Translations under genes and position numbers: made by a program
The notes under the pieces: model-generated
The model's input: the letters and a program-made list of their open reading frames with translations, nothing else
What the model was told of the DNA's origin: nothing
The model's database searches: none
NCBI GenBank assembly: GCA_020852755.1
Contig: JADZAF010000311.1
Coordinates: 1-48,106, forward strand
Reading direction: 5' to 3'
Source of the DNA: Bryobacterales bacterium
GTDB taxonomy: Bacteria > Acidobacteriota > Terriglobia > Bryobacterales > Bryobacteraceae
Length of the DNA stretch: 48,106 nucleotides
In this document: positions 41,477 through 48,106 of the stretch, piece after piece
Numbering within the stretch: position 1 is the stretch's first letter
How the letters are laid out: every line of letters begins with the position of its first letter

Positions 41477-41582
41477 GGCTGCCCCGCCCGGCCCGGCCGG
41501 GCCGCGGGCGGTGGGAGCGGCCTATGGCCTGCGGCGCGCTCCTGGTGAGCGCGGGGCAAGCGTGATCTTCAACGCTCCCCGG

Positions 41583-42359
41583 TCAGGCCGTGGCGACCTC
41601 ATACGGCCAGTTGGGATGGGCGAAGAGGCCGCCGTCCACCCAGATCGTCTGTCCGGTCACGAAGCCGGCCGCGTCGGAAGCCAGGAAGACGACCGCACGG
41701 GCCACGTCGGCCGGATTGCCCACCCGCCCGAGAGGTGTGAGGCGCGCCCAGGTGCCCGCGTAGTCGCCGGCCTCCCGGCGGGTGCGCTCGATCTCGATGG
41801 CGCCCGGCGCCACGCAATTGACCGTGATCTGGTAGCGTCCCAACTCCAGCGCGCATACCCTGGTCAGCATCTCGATGCCGCCCTTGCTGGCGGTGTAATC
41901 GACCAGGTTGGGGAAGGCGATCTTGTTGCAGCCCGACCCGATGTTGACGATGCGCCCGCGGCCATTTCCTTTCATGCGCCGCGCCGCGCGCTGGGTGCAG
42001 AGGAAGCAGCCTTTGAGGTTGGTGTCGATGGTACGATCCCACTCCGCCTCTTCCAGTTCCAGCAAGGGCTTCCAGGTCTGCACCCCGGCGTTATTCACCA
42101 GGATGTCGAGCCGCGGGAAGCGGGCGAAGACTTCGCTGAACATGCGGTCCACGTCGGGCGCGGAACCGACGTTGGCCTGCACGGCGAAGGCCTCACGGCC
42201 CAGCGCGCGGATCTCGGCGGCGGCGGCTTCGGCTCCCTGGCGGTCGCTGTGGTAGTTCACCGCCACGTGGGCGCCCGCGCGCGCCAGTTCCAGGGCGATC
42301 CCCTTGCCGACTCCCTTGCTCGCGCCGGTGACCAAAGCGTACCTTCCTTCCAGTTCCAT
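41583..42359 (-). CDS. Short-chain dehydrogenase/reductase
   Basis: Classical SDR of 258 residues, similar in pattern to glucose 1-dehydrogenases and 3-oxoacyl reductases. The cofactor loop is TGASKGVGKG (11-20), followed by NNAG at 89-92 and the catalytic S142, Y155 and K159 (IGSGCN...DYTASKGG). The C-terminal phrases NCVAPGAIEIERTRRE and GFVTGQTIWVDGGLFAHP are typical. Asn37-Tyr-His-Ser-Asp-Arg after the second strand suggests NADP preference. It converges on the amidohydrolase gene and is divergent from the DUF3943-like gene. No operon partner indicates the substrate. Confidence 0.9.
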   Translation of the reverse strand: MELEGRYALVTGASKGVGKGIALELARAGAHVAVNYHSDRQGAEAAAAEIRALGREAFAVQANVGSAPDVDRMFSEVFARFPRLDILVNNAGVQTWKPLLELEEAEWDRTIDTNLKGCFLCTQRAARRMKGNGRGRIVNIGSGCNKIAFPNLVDYTASKGGIEMLTRVCALELGRYQITVNCVAPGAIEIERTRREAGDYAGTWARLTPLGRVGNPADVARAVVFLASDAAGFVTGQTIWVDGGLFAHPNWPYEVATA

Positions 42360-42428
42360 GGTTAAGAGTTTCGCATAGAGACCGGCGGCGGCGGGCCGGG
42401 GGAGCGGGTCTTTCGGCTAGACTATTCG

Positions 42429-43142
42429 GTGTGTAGACTGATACTGCTTCTTGTTTGTCTGGGCAGCTACAGTGCTGCCGCCTCTCCGGATACTGACAGT
42501 GCTTCCACGGACCGGGGTGGAGGATTCGAATGGAAGCCGGCCCTCGAGCAGGCCGGGCTGTTTCTCTCCATCGAGCACGGCTTTCGCATGATGACGGAGC
42601 CGGGTTCCCGGCGGGAGTTGCGGGGACCGTTCCTGAAGGACTACGTCACTTCGATCAAGGGCGTGCGCGGCTGGGGCGACGGCGATCCCTTCCTGGTGAA
42701 CTACATCGGCCATCCGTTCCAGGGCGCGGTGGCCGGGTACATCCAGGTGCAGAACGACCCGGGTTACCGGCGCGCGCGCTTCGGGCGGTCGCAGCTTTAC
42801 TGGCGGAGCCGGCTGCGCGCCATGGCGTTCTCGGCGCTATACAGCACGCAGTTTGAGCTGGGGCCGGTCAGCGAGGCTTCGTTGGGGAACCTGGGCAAGG
42901 AAGACGTAGGCGGGGCAGGGGCCGTAGACCTGGTGGTGACGCCGGTGGGCGGGTTCGGCATGATGCTGGCCGAGGACGCGCTGGACCAGTTCGTGGTGCG
43001 GCCGATCGAGGAGTGGACCACGAACCGGGTGATCCGGGTATTGGTGCGGGGGTTTCTGAACCCCAACCGGAGCTTCGCCAACGTACTGCGTTTCAAGCGG
43101 CCGTGGCACCGGGATACGCGGTCAGGGGTAGGCGAACCCTGA
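42429..43142 (+). CDS. Secreted DUF3943-like protein
   Basis: A 237-residue protein with a signal peptide (MCRLILLLVCLGSYSAAAS). The segment DPFLVNYIGHPFQGAVAGYIQVQND (about 85-109) resembles the DUF3943 family of putative outer-membrane-associated proteins. The C-terminal part has VDLVVTPVGGFGMMLAEDALDQFV and RVLVRGFLNPNRSFANVLRFKRPWHRD. No catalytic motif is apparent. The start is a GTG only 5 nt after a TAGACT box (42418-42423), so it is either leaderless or initiates slightly further downstream. It points toward the BON protein gene and ends 160 bp from it. Confidence 0.72.
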   Translation: MCRLILLLVCLGSYSAAASPDTDSASTDRGGGFEWKPALEQAGLFLSIEHGFRMMTEPGSRRELRGPFLKDYVTSIKGVRGWGDGDPFLVNYIGHPFQGAVAGYIQVQNDPGYRRARFGRSQLYWRSRLRAMAFSALYSTQFELGPVSEASLGNLGKEDVGGAGAVDLVVTPVGGFGMMLAEDALDQFVVRPIEEWTTNRVIRVLVRGFLNPNRSFANVLRFKRPWHRDTRSGVGEP

Positions 43143-43301
43143 GGAGCCTGGCTGGAAATCGCGGCGGTGCGAGCGCCGCGGCGGCGTGCCGACACCACGC
43201 TCGCGGCCCGGTCCCAAGCTCCGGCCTGGCCACCGCATCTTCTACCCTGAGACCCTGGAGGCATGGAGCGCCTGCAGCCGCGCGCCGTGACGTGGCTGGA
43301 A

Positions 43302-43739
43302 CTATGGTGTGCCGCGGGTCTGCGAGCGCGGCTCGCCGCGCTTGACCTGGGCGCGGCGGCGGCCTTTGGCAAGGTTGGCGGCGGCCTTTTCGCGAGCCTC
43401 CGGACTGATCTCGATCCGATTGACCACCCTCTTTGCCCCGGCCGCCTTGGCCAGACGCGTGGCCGTTCCTTTGTGCTGCACGACCCCGGTGCGGCCATCC
43501 AGAAAGGCGGTGCCGGCCTCGACGCGCACTTGAAATCCGTTGGCGGCGATCTTGGATCCGGCGAAGCGGGCGCGGATGGCCCTCTCGATCTCGGCATCGC
43601 CGGCGGTTCGGGTTGGTTTGGACGCCGGCTTGACGGCCGGCGGGGCCTGGCTCAGACCTGCAACAGCAGCGAGAAAAACCAGAGCGGCCGTCCGATACAG
43701 AATCCTCAAGCTGCTCCCGGTGTCCCAACAGTGTAGCAT
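43302..43739 (-). CDS. BON domain protein, secreted
   Basis: A 145-residue protein. The signal peptide includes LYRTAALVFLAAVAGLSQA (about 14-32). A BON domain covers about 47-112 (DAEIERAIRARFAGSKIAANGFQVRVEAGTAFLDGRTGVVQHKGTATRLAKAAGAKRVVNRIEI). The tail is basic (K, R, A). BON domains bind phospholipid membranes and occur in periplasmic osmotic-stress proteins such as OsmY. GGAG lies 5 nt before the ATG. It is divergent from the cas10 operon, 105 bp apart. There is no reason to link it to CRISPR function. Confidence 0.83.
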   Translation of the reverse strand: MLHCWDTGSSLRILYRTAALVFLAAVAGLSQAPPAVKPASKPTRTAGDAEIERAIRARFAGSKIAANGFQVRVEAGTAFLDGRTGVVQHKGTATRLAKAAGAKRVVNRIEISPEAREKAAANLAKGRRRAQVKRGEPRSQTRGTP

Positions 43740-43844
43740 GGCTACTCCGGAGGTACCAGTACGACGGCTGGAGAGGCGCCGGCCCGCATCCCCGCGCCGC
43801 GCGTGCATATGGTAGACTAAGCCATTCTTAAGGCCTTGTCCTAG

Positions 43845-45308
43845 ATGTCCGAACAGATCCTGTTGCAGGGAAAGATTCTCGGCATAGAAGAATTCCTGTT
43901 TGCCCGCCCGTCCGGCGGGGAGACAGCCGCTGCCCAGGAGGACCTGTTCACCTGCCGTTCCCAGTGGGTGACCCTGGTCTGCGAAGTGCTGCCCCGGGCG
44001 CTGCTGGCCGAACTGGGGCTGGCGCGCGTGCTGCTGGGTTCCAGCGGGGGAGGGCAGTTCCTGGCGGTTCTGCCGGACGAGGCCCGGGGCGCGGCCAACG
44101 AATTCCTGACCGCGGCGGCGGCGCAGATACGGGAACTGACCGCCGGCCGCCTGAGACTGCTCTGGGGCATGACCGAGAACCTGGGCGACTGGGCGGTGGT
44201 GCGCCGCAGGCTGACCGACGAACTGCGGAGGAAACGCTGCGCGCCGCTGGGCGGCGGCATCGCGGATGCGTTTGTCCCGAAACCGCACGAGCCGCCACCC
44301 GAGGCCGCCGGGTACTTCAGCCGGGAATTGGGACTGGCCTTCCGGGAAGCGCAGGTGATCGGCTGGCGGCCCGAAGATCCCGCTAAAGTCGCGGTGGGGT
44401 CCGGGAAGCATACCTGGAAGCTCACCTCGAACCTCTCGCTGGATGCCGTGACCGTGGCGCGCCATGCGGCGCGAAGCGAAGAGGGGTCAAGGCCGGCCGG
44501 CGCCGCGGACCTGGCCGGGCGGGCGGAAGGCCGCGCCGCCTGGGCGGTGCTGCGCGGGGACGTGGACAGCTTCGGCATCCGCCTGCGCCGGCTGACCAGC
44601 ATCGAAGAACACGTCCAGCTCTCGGTCCTCTATAAACAATTCTTTGCGGGCGAACTCGAGGTGCTCTGCTCGATGCCCGAGTTCTGGCGCAAGGTTAGTA
44701 TTCTGTATTCCGGCGGCGACGATTTCGCCGTCTACGGTGCGTGGGACGCGCTCATCTTCCTGGCTCGCGAAATGCAACGGTTGTTCCACCGGTTCACCCA
44801 AGAGAGTCTGAAGGACTTTCCCGGCCCTGAGGGCAAGACCATCTCGATGGCTGTCACCCTGGCCCCTTACCTGGACTCGCCGCTGGCCTCGGTTTTCCAG
44901 CTGGCGGGCCGCAACCTGGAACTGGCCAAGTCCGCCGACAAGAACTGCATTTACCTGTTCGGACGGGTGCTGGAGTGGAAACACCTGAACGATGCCGTGG
45001 AACTCAAAGAGGTCTTGACACGCACCATTTCCGAACTCAACGTCAGCCGGCAGATGTTGTTCAGTCTGCGGACGTTTTACGGTAAATCCCGTCCCGGAGC
45101 CGGAGGCCCGGCGCAGCCGCGGCTGGACCGGCCATGGCGCTTTCACGCCCAGTTGGGCCGCGGCGTGGGGGGCGTGCGGGACCGGGAATCGCAGAAACTG
45201 CGCAGCCAGTTGGTTACGGACATGATTGGTAGGAGCGCAACCCAACCGAAACTCCGTCCCGCGGGACTGGTCGGGCTGGAGTGGGCCAGGTTAGCGACAG
45301 AGGTCTAG
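43845..45308 (+). CDS. csm1: Cas10/Csm1, type III-A CRISPR effector large subunit (HD-less)
   Basis: Signature subunit of a type III-A complex. Its palm domain makes cyclic oligoadenylates on target RNA binding. At 487 residues it is much shorter than typical Csm1 (about 750-850). The ATG at 43845 is directly preceded by an in-frame stop, so no N-terminal HD nuclease domain exists. A first palm-like domain (about 5-120) contains GSSGGGQFLAVLPD. The second palm has RGDVDSFG (D239, D241) and the intact SGGDDF active site (G290-D293). No CxxC zinc cluster is seen between the palms. A C-terminal helical part (about 385-487) is present. TAGACT at 43813-43818 is a possible -10 box. It is the first gene of the operon. 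Confidence 0.88.
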   Translation: MSEQILLQGKILGIEEFLFARPSGGETAAAQEDLFTCRSQWVTLVCEVLPRALLAELGLARVLLGSSGGGQFLAVLPDEARGAANEFLTAAAAQIRELTAGRLRLLWGMTENLGDWAVVRRRLTDELRRKRCAPLGGGIADAFVPKPHEPPPEAAGYFSRELGLAFREAQVIGWRPEDPAKVAVGSGKHTWKLTSNLSLDAVTVARHAARSEEGSRPAGAADLAGRAEGRAAWAVLRGDVDSFGIRLRRLTSIEEHVQLSVLYKQFFAGELEVLCSMPEFWRKVSILYSGGDDFAVYGAWDALIFLAREMQRLFHRFTQESLKDFPGPEGKTISMAVTLAPYLDSPLASVFQLAGRNLELAKSADKNCIYLFGRVLEWKHLNDAVELKEVLTRTISELNVSRQMLFSLRTFYGKSRPGAGGPAQPRLDRPWRFHAQLGRGVGGVRDRESQKLRSQLVTDMIGRSATQPKLRPAGLVGLEWARLATEV

Positions 45309-45311
45309 CAC

Positions 45312-45782
45312 ATGCCACCAGAGGAGAAGGGAATTCGCGAGCAGCGGGGGGGCCGGGGAGGTCCCAGAGACCGGGAGGAGGGGGGAGGCCGGCGGGACGA
45401 CCGCCGGGACGACCGGCGCGGCGACCGCCGCCTGGAGGGACCGCCCGAGATCGACCTGGATAAACTGATTTCCGACAGCCTGTACCTGGACAACCAGGCT
45501 CACGGCATCGTCAGCCGGATGCGGGACATGGATTCCGGCACCAAGAGCCAGTTGCGCCGTTTGTACAACGCGGTGCGGCGCGCCTGCCGCGCCCCGGAGA
45601 CCGAACGGCAGCACCAGTTCGTCATGTTGCGGGCCCGGCTGGCCTACACGATCGCCCGTCATTCGCTGCGCAGCCTGGACCAGATGGAGAAGCTGCTGCT
45701 CCAGGTGACCCGCAAGAACGACATGCGCGGATACGAGCGCTTCAAGGACCTCTTCGAAGCGATCGTGGCCTATAACGAATAA
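45312..45782 (+). CDS. csm2: Csm2, type III-A small subunit
   Basis: Small helical subunit lining the inner filament of the Csm complex. The 156-residue protein has a helical core (about 48-154) with IDLDKLISDSLYLDNQ, SGTKSQLRRLYNAVRRAC, ARLAYTIARHSLRSLDQMEKLL and MRGYERFKDLFEAIVAY. It matches Csm2 in length of core, in the TxSQlRrlynav motif and in gene position. The first 45 residues are unusual, an Arg/Gly/Asp/Glu-rich disordered tail (GGRGGPRDREEGGGRRDD and onward). The ATG is 3 nt after the cas10 stop. The tail may bind RNA or a partner, an inference. Confidence 0.85.
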   Translation: MPPEEKGIREQRGGRGGPRDREEGGGRRDDRRDDRRGDRRLEGPPEIDLDKLISDSLYLDNQAHGIVSRMRDMDSGTKSQLRRLYNAVRRACRAPETERQHQFVMLRARLAYTIARHSLRSLDQMEKLLLQVTRKNDMRGYERFKDLFEAIVAYNE

Positions 45783-45807
45783 GCGTGATGCAGGATTCCG
45801 AGGACTC

Positions 45808-46647
45808 ATGAGCGCGCACACCGCCCACACCGAATTGAAATTCATTGGCAAGCTGATCCTGGAGGGAGAGTTGCACTGCGAAACCGGTCTGCACGTGGGG
45901 GCCGGCAAGGGATCGCTCGAAATCGGCGGCTCCGACAACCCGGTCGTGAAGGACGCGTTCGGCCGGCCGTACATTCCCGGCAGCAGCTTGCGAGGCAAGA
46001 TCCGCTCGCTGCTCGAGCAGGCTTCCGGCGCGGCCATTCCCAGCGAGCTGGTGTACCTGTCCCGACGCAAGGGACAGGAGGTTCGGATTCACCAGAGCGA
46101 CCGGCCGGACGACGAGATCTGCCTGATCTTCGGCCGCAACGCCGGACGCATGGAGCGGGTAGTGGGCGAGGCGCTGGAGAGCGCCCAGGCGACTCCCGCC
46201 CGGCTGGCGGTGTACGACGCACCGCTTGACGTGGACAGCATCACCGCTTCGATGCGCGAGAACCTGGACGACGAACTGACTGAGGTCAAGAGCGAGAACG
46301 CCATAGACCGCATCACCTCGCAGGCCAATCCACGCACCCTGGAGCGGGTTCCCGCCGGCGCGCGTTTTCACGTGCGCCTGGTGATGGACGTGCTCTGCGA
46401 CGAGGACGCCCCCTTGTTCTCGCGGGTGGTGGAAGGATTGCGGCTGCTCGAAGACGACGCGCTGGGCGGCGGCGGATCGCGGGGCAGCGGCAGGGTGCGC
46501 TTCGCGGGTTTGAAGCTGCTGTGGCGCCCGCTGGCCTATTACGCCGGGAAGGGCCAGGAGAAGCAACTGGCCGCCGGAACCGACCTGGGCGGTCTGCAGG
46601 CGGCACTGAACGAAAGCAATTACTCTTTCATCCGCGACTCGCAATGA
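45808..46647 (+). CDS. csm3: Csm3, type III-A Cas7-family backbone and target RNase
   Basis: Backbone subunit that binds crRNA and cuts target RNA at 6-nt intervals. The 279 residues include the RAMP core GKLILEGELHCETGLHVGAGKGSLEIGGSDNPVVKD. D43 in GGSDNPVVKD corresponds to the catalytic Asp (D33 in studied Csm3). The segment PYIPGSSLRGKIRSLLE (54-70) and the Gly-rich DDALGGGGSRGSGRVRF (about 225-241) are also diagnostic. Target RNA cleavage should therefore be intact. It starts 25 bp after csm2, and its stop overlaps the csm4 start by 3-4 bp (ATGA), so the genes are translated together. Confidence 0.93.
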   Translation: MSAHTAHTELKFIGKLILEGELHCETGLHVGAGKGSLEIGGSDNPVVKDAFGRPYIPGSSLRGKIRSLLEQASGAAIPSELVYLSRRKGQEVRIHQSDRPDDEICLIFGRNAGRMERVVGEALESAQATPARLAVYDAPLDVDSITASMRENLDDELTEVKSENAIDRITSQANPRTLERVPAGARFHVRLVMDVLCDEDAPLFSRVVEGLRLLEDDALGGGGSRGSGRVRFAGLKLLWRPLAYYAGKGQEKQLAAGTDLGGLQAALNESNYSFIRDSQ

Positions 46648-48106
46648 CACCCGGTCTGGTCGTCAAGCTGCGCCCCACGACCCCCTGGCGTCCCGGATCG
46701 GACAGCGGCGCCCGGGACCAGGTGGAGACGCTGTACCACAGCGACAGCCTGTATTCCGCGGTGAGCGCGGCCATGGCCCGACTGGGAATGCTGGAGGAGT
46801 GGCTGGACGCCACGGCACGGGCCCCCGGCGGCGCGGAAGTCTGCCTCAGTTCCTGTTTTCCATTTCAGAACAACCTGATGATGGTGGTCCCGCCGAGGAA
46901 CTTCTGGCCTCCGGCGCCCTCGCCCCGGGTGCGCTGGAACAGCGCCCGGTTCATCCCGCTTTCGCTGCTGGCCTTGCTGCTGCGAGGACGGGCGCCGGAC
47001 GAGGAGCGCTGGATGGTGGACGGCGCCAGCGGATGCCTGGTCGCTTCCGGAACGGCCGGTCCGTTCCGGGTAGCCAGGAGGTCGCAGGCGGCCGTTGACC
47101 GGGTGAACGGCGCCCAGGCGGCCCAGTCCTGGGCGTGCCTGGAGTTCACTCCGGGCGCGGGTTTGTGGACTACCGCGGTCTTTGCCGGCGAAGAGGCCGG
47201 GAAGCGCTGGATGGAGCCGGTCCGGGCCGCGTTTCGACTGCTGGCCGACACCGGGTTCGGCGGACGCCGCTCGATCGGGTGGGGACGCTGCGCCGCGCCC
47301 GAGTTCCTGGAAGGAGCCTTCCCGGAGGTGGTGCTGCCGGCGGAATGGCCCGCTCCCGCTCCCCCGCCGGGCAATCAGGAAGAGCCCGCGGCGGGCCCGG
47401 AGGCGGTGGCCTGGCTGTGGTCGCTGTTCGTGCCCGCGGCCCTGGATGCGATCGATTGGCGGCGAGGGTTTTACAGCCTGGCTTCGAGAACCGGGCGGAT
47501 CGAGAGCCCGGCGGCGGCGGGCGGTCTGAAGCAGTCCGTGAACATGGTGGAAGAAGGCTCGGTGCTCTTCGCGGGCGGCGCCATTCGCGGTTCGGCGGTG
47601 GACGTGGCGCCGGACGGGTTCGCGCATCCGGTGTACCGGGCCGGTTTTGCCGTGGCGGTGAGCGTGCCGTGGATACCGGGTTATCCCGGGGCGGTGCTGC
47701 CGCCGGATGGCGAGCACAAGCCGGTGGGGAGGCCGAAGGAGGCGGGAGAGCAGGGGGAACGGTCATTAGCCCTCATCCTTCCGCTGGCCGGGGAGAAGGA
47801 GGAAACGCCGGCGGTCGAAGAGCCATCAACTGTCAGCACTCAGCCGTCAGCGGAACCGGAGGCGGCCGTGGAGGCGGCTCCGGCAATTACTGGCCCTGAG
47901 GAACCGGGCGAGGCAGAGGCCGGGGCGCAGGAGCAGGTCACGGTGCGGATTGAGGAGGCGGAAGAGCCGCCGGCGGTCGAAGAGCCCTCAGCCGTCAGCA
48001 CTCAGCTGTCAGCGGAACCGGAGGCGGCGGCCGTGCCGGAGGAACCGGGCTTGGCAGAGGCCGGGGCGCAGGAGCAGGTCACGGTGCGGATTGAGGAGGC
48101 GGAAGA
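46644..48106 (+). CDS. csm4: Csm4, type III-A Cas5-family subunit, with long C-terminal extension (partial, cut by window edge)
   Basis: Caps the 5' handle of crRNA and contacts Cas10. At least 487 codons are open to the right edge with no stop, whereas usual Csm4 proteins have about 300 residues. The core spans about 1-350: VVKLRPTTPWRPGS..TLYHSDSLYSAV, CFPFQNN..PPRNFWP, a glycine-rich loop DTGFGGRRSIGWGRC (about 202-216), and the closing GSVLFAGGAIRGS...HPVYRAGFAVAV. From about residue 350 the protein is acidic and Pro/Ala/Glu-rich, with two copies of a 54-codon unit. The tail includes sequence that looks like intergenic repeat DNA read in frame. A missed stop or a real extension cannot be settled here. 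The true end lies outside the window. Confidence 0.85.
   Translation, partial: MTPGLVVKLRPTTPWRPGSDSGARDQVETLYHSDSLYSAVSAAMARLGMLEEWLDATARAPGGAEVCLSSCFPFQNNLMMVVPPRNFWPPAPSPRVRWNSARFIPLSLLALLLRGRAPDEERWMVDGASGCLVASGTAGPFRVARRSQAAVDRVNGAQAAQSWACLEFTPGAGLWTTAVFAGEEAGKRWMEPVRAAFRLLADTGFGGRRSIGWGRCAAPEFLEGAFPEVVLPAEWPAPAPPPGNQEEPAAGPEAVAWLWSLFVPAALDAIDWRRGFYSLASRTGRIESPAAAGGLKQSVNMVEEGSVLFAGGAIRGSAVDVAPDGFAHPVYRAGFAVAVSVPWIPGYPGAVLPPDGEHKPVGRPKEAGEQGERSLALILPLAGEKEETPAVEEPSTVSTQPSAEPEAAVEAAPAITGPEEPGEAEAGAQEQVTVRIEEAEEPPAVEEPSAVSTQLSAEPEAAAVPEEPGLAEAGAQEQVTVRIEEAE
47808..48106 (+). repeat. csm4: Direct repeat in the csm4 tail
   Basis: Unit 1 is 47808-47969 (162 bp). Unit 2 starts at 47970 and runs to the window edge with a 21-bp internal deletion, so it keeps the frame. 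The two are nearly identical elsewhere. Each encodes PAVEEPS..STQ..AEPEA and AEAGAQEQVTVRIEEAEE. More units may follow outside the window. Confidence 0.85.

Noticed and set aside
47135..47899. Alternative plus-strand frame in the csm4 region
   Set aside because: Gly/Arg-rich shadow frame; the csm4 frame carries the Cas5-family motifs and stays open throughout.
43845..48106. CRISPR array near the cas genes
   Set aside because: No regularly spaced 28-37 bp repeats were seen in the window; the only direct repeats here are inside csm4 and encode protein.

Overview
The window is a GC-rich bacterial chromosome segment. It is most likely from an Acidobacteriota genome of the Bryobacterales/Solibacter type. 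This is inferred from a PadR regulator translationally coupled to a double-domain ABC permease without ATPase (the 'acidobacterial duplicated orphan permease' pattern), Tat-exported sulfatase, oxidoreductase and enolase-superfamily enzymes, a DUF2934 protein, and a TonB receptor with an N-terminal carboxypeptidase-regulatory-like domain. No rRNA, convincing tRNA, insertion sequence, prophage or CRISPR array was seen. The long reading frames opposite real genes are composition artefacts.

Layout. 0.4-4.4 kb: a 2'-5' RNA ligase-family protein, an unknown protein, xerD, a CCA-adding/poly(A) polymerase-family nucleotidyltransferase and a DksA/TraR zinc-finger protein. 4.4-9.1 kb: a classic translation and secretion block, ffh-rpsP-khpA-rimM-trmD-rplS-rnhB plus a small membrane protein. 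9.3-15.3 kb: Mn-type superoxide dismutase, an MltD-like lytic transglycosylase behind a long leader, a histone H1-like polyampholyte, a HipA-like kinase, a class IV aminotransferase and a double zinc-ribbon protein. 15.4-18.8 kb: an NtrY/NtrX-like two-component pair with a divergent GAFTGA loop. 18.9-31.4 kb: accessory metabolism and envelope genes (Gfo/Idh/MocA oxidoreductase, Sel1 and WG repeat proteins, glycine-zipper protein, PadR-ADOP pair, TonB receptor, sulfatase, enolase-superfamily protein). 31.4-43.7 kb: MoxR, YchF, an envelope/lipid cluster on the minus strand (NfeD, SPFH, SPOR, LipA, Lnt), DUF2934, LexA, amidohydrolase, SDR, a DUF3943-like protein and a BON protein. 43.8 kb to the right edge: the start of a type III-A CRISPR-Cas effector operon, cas10-csm2-csm3-csm4, cut by the window edge inside csm4.

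Most notable. (1) The Csm operon is unusual. Cas10 is short, with no HD nuclease domain and no zinc cluster but an intact GGDD palm. Csm2 has an Arg/Asp/Gly-rich N-terminal tail. Csm4 carries an acidic, internally repeated C-terminal extension of more than 120 residues that includes low-complexity DNA resembling intergenic repeats. (2) A palindrome with core GCAACTCGGTTGC or close variants occurs at five intergenic places, in front of the lytic transglycosylase, between the glycine-zipper and WG-repeat genes, and three times before the TonB receptor. One copy exactly fills the 17-bp spacer of the receptor promoter. This looks like an undescribed envelope or metal-uptake regulon. (3) Several genes have a -10 hexamer only 5-13 nt from the start codon, suggesting common leaderless transcription. 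(4) PadR and LexA each have a perfect 6-3-6 palindrome at their own start, suggesting autoregulation.
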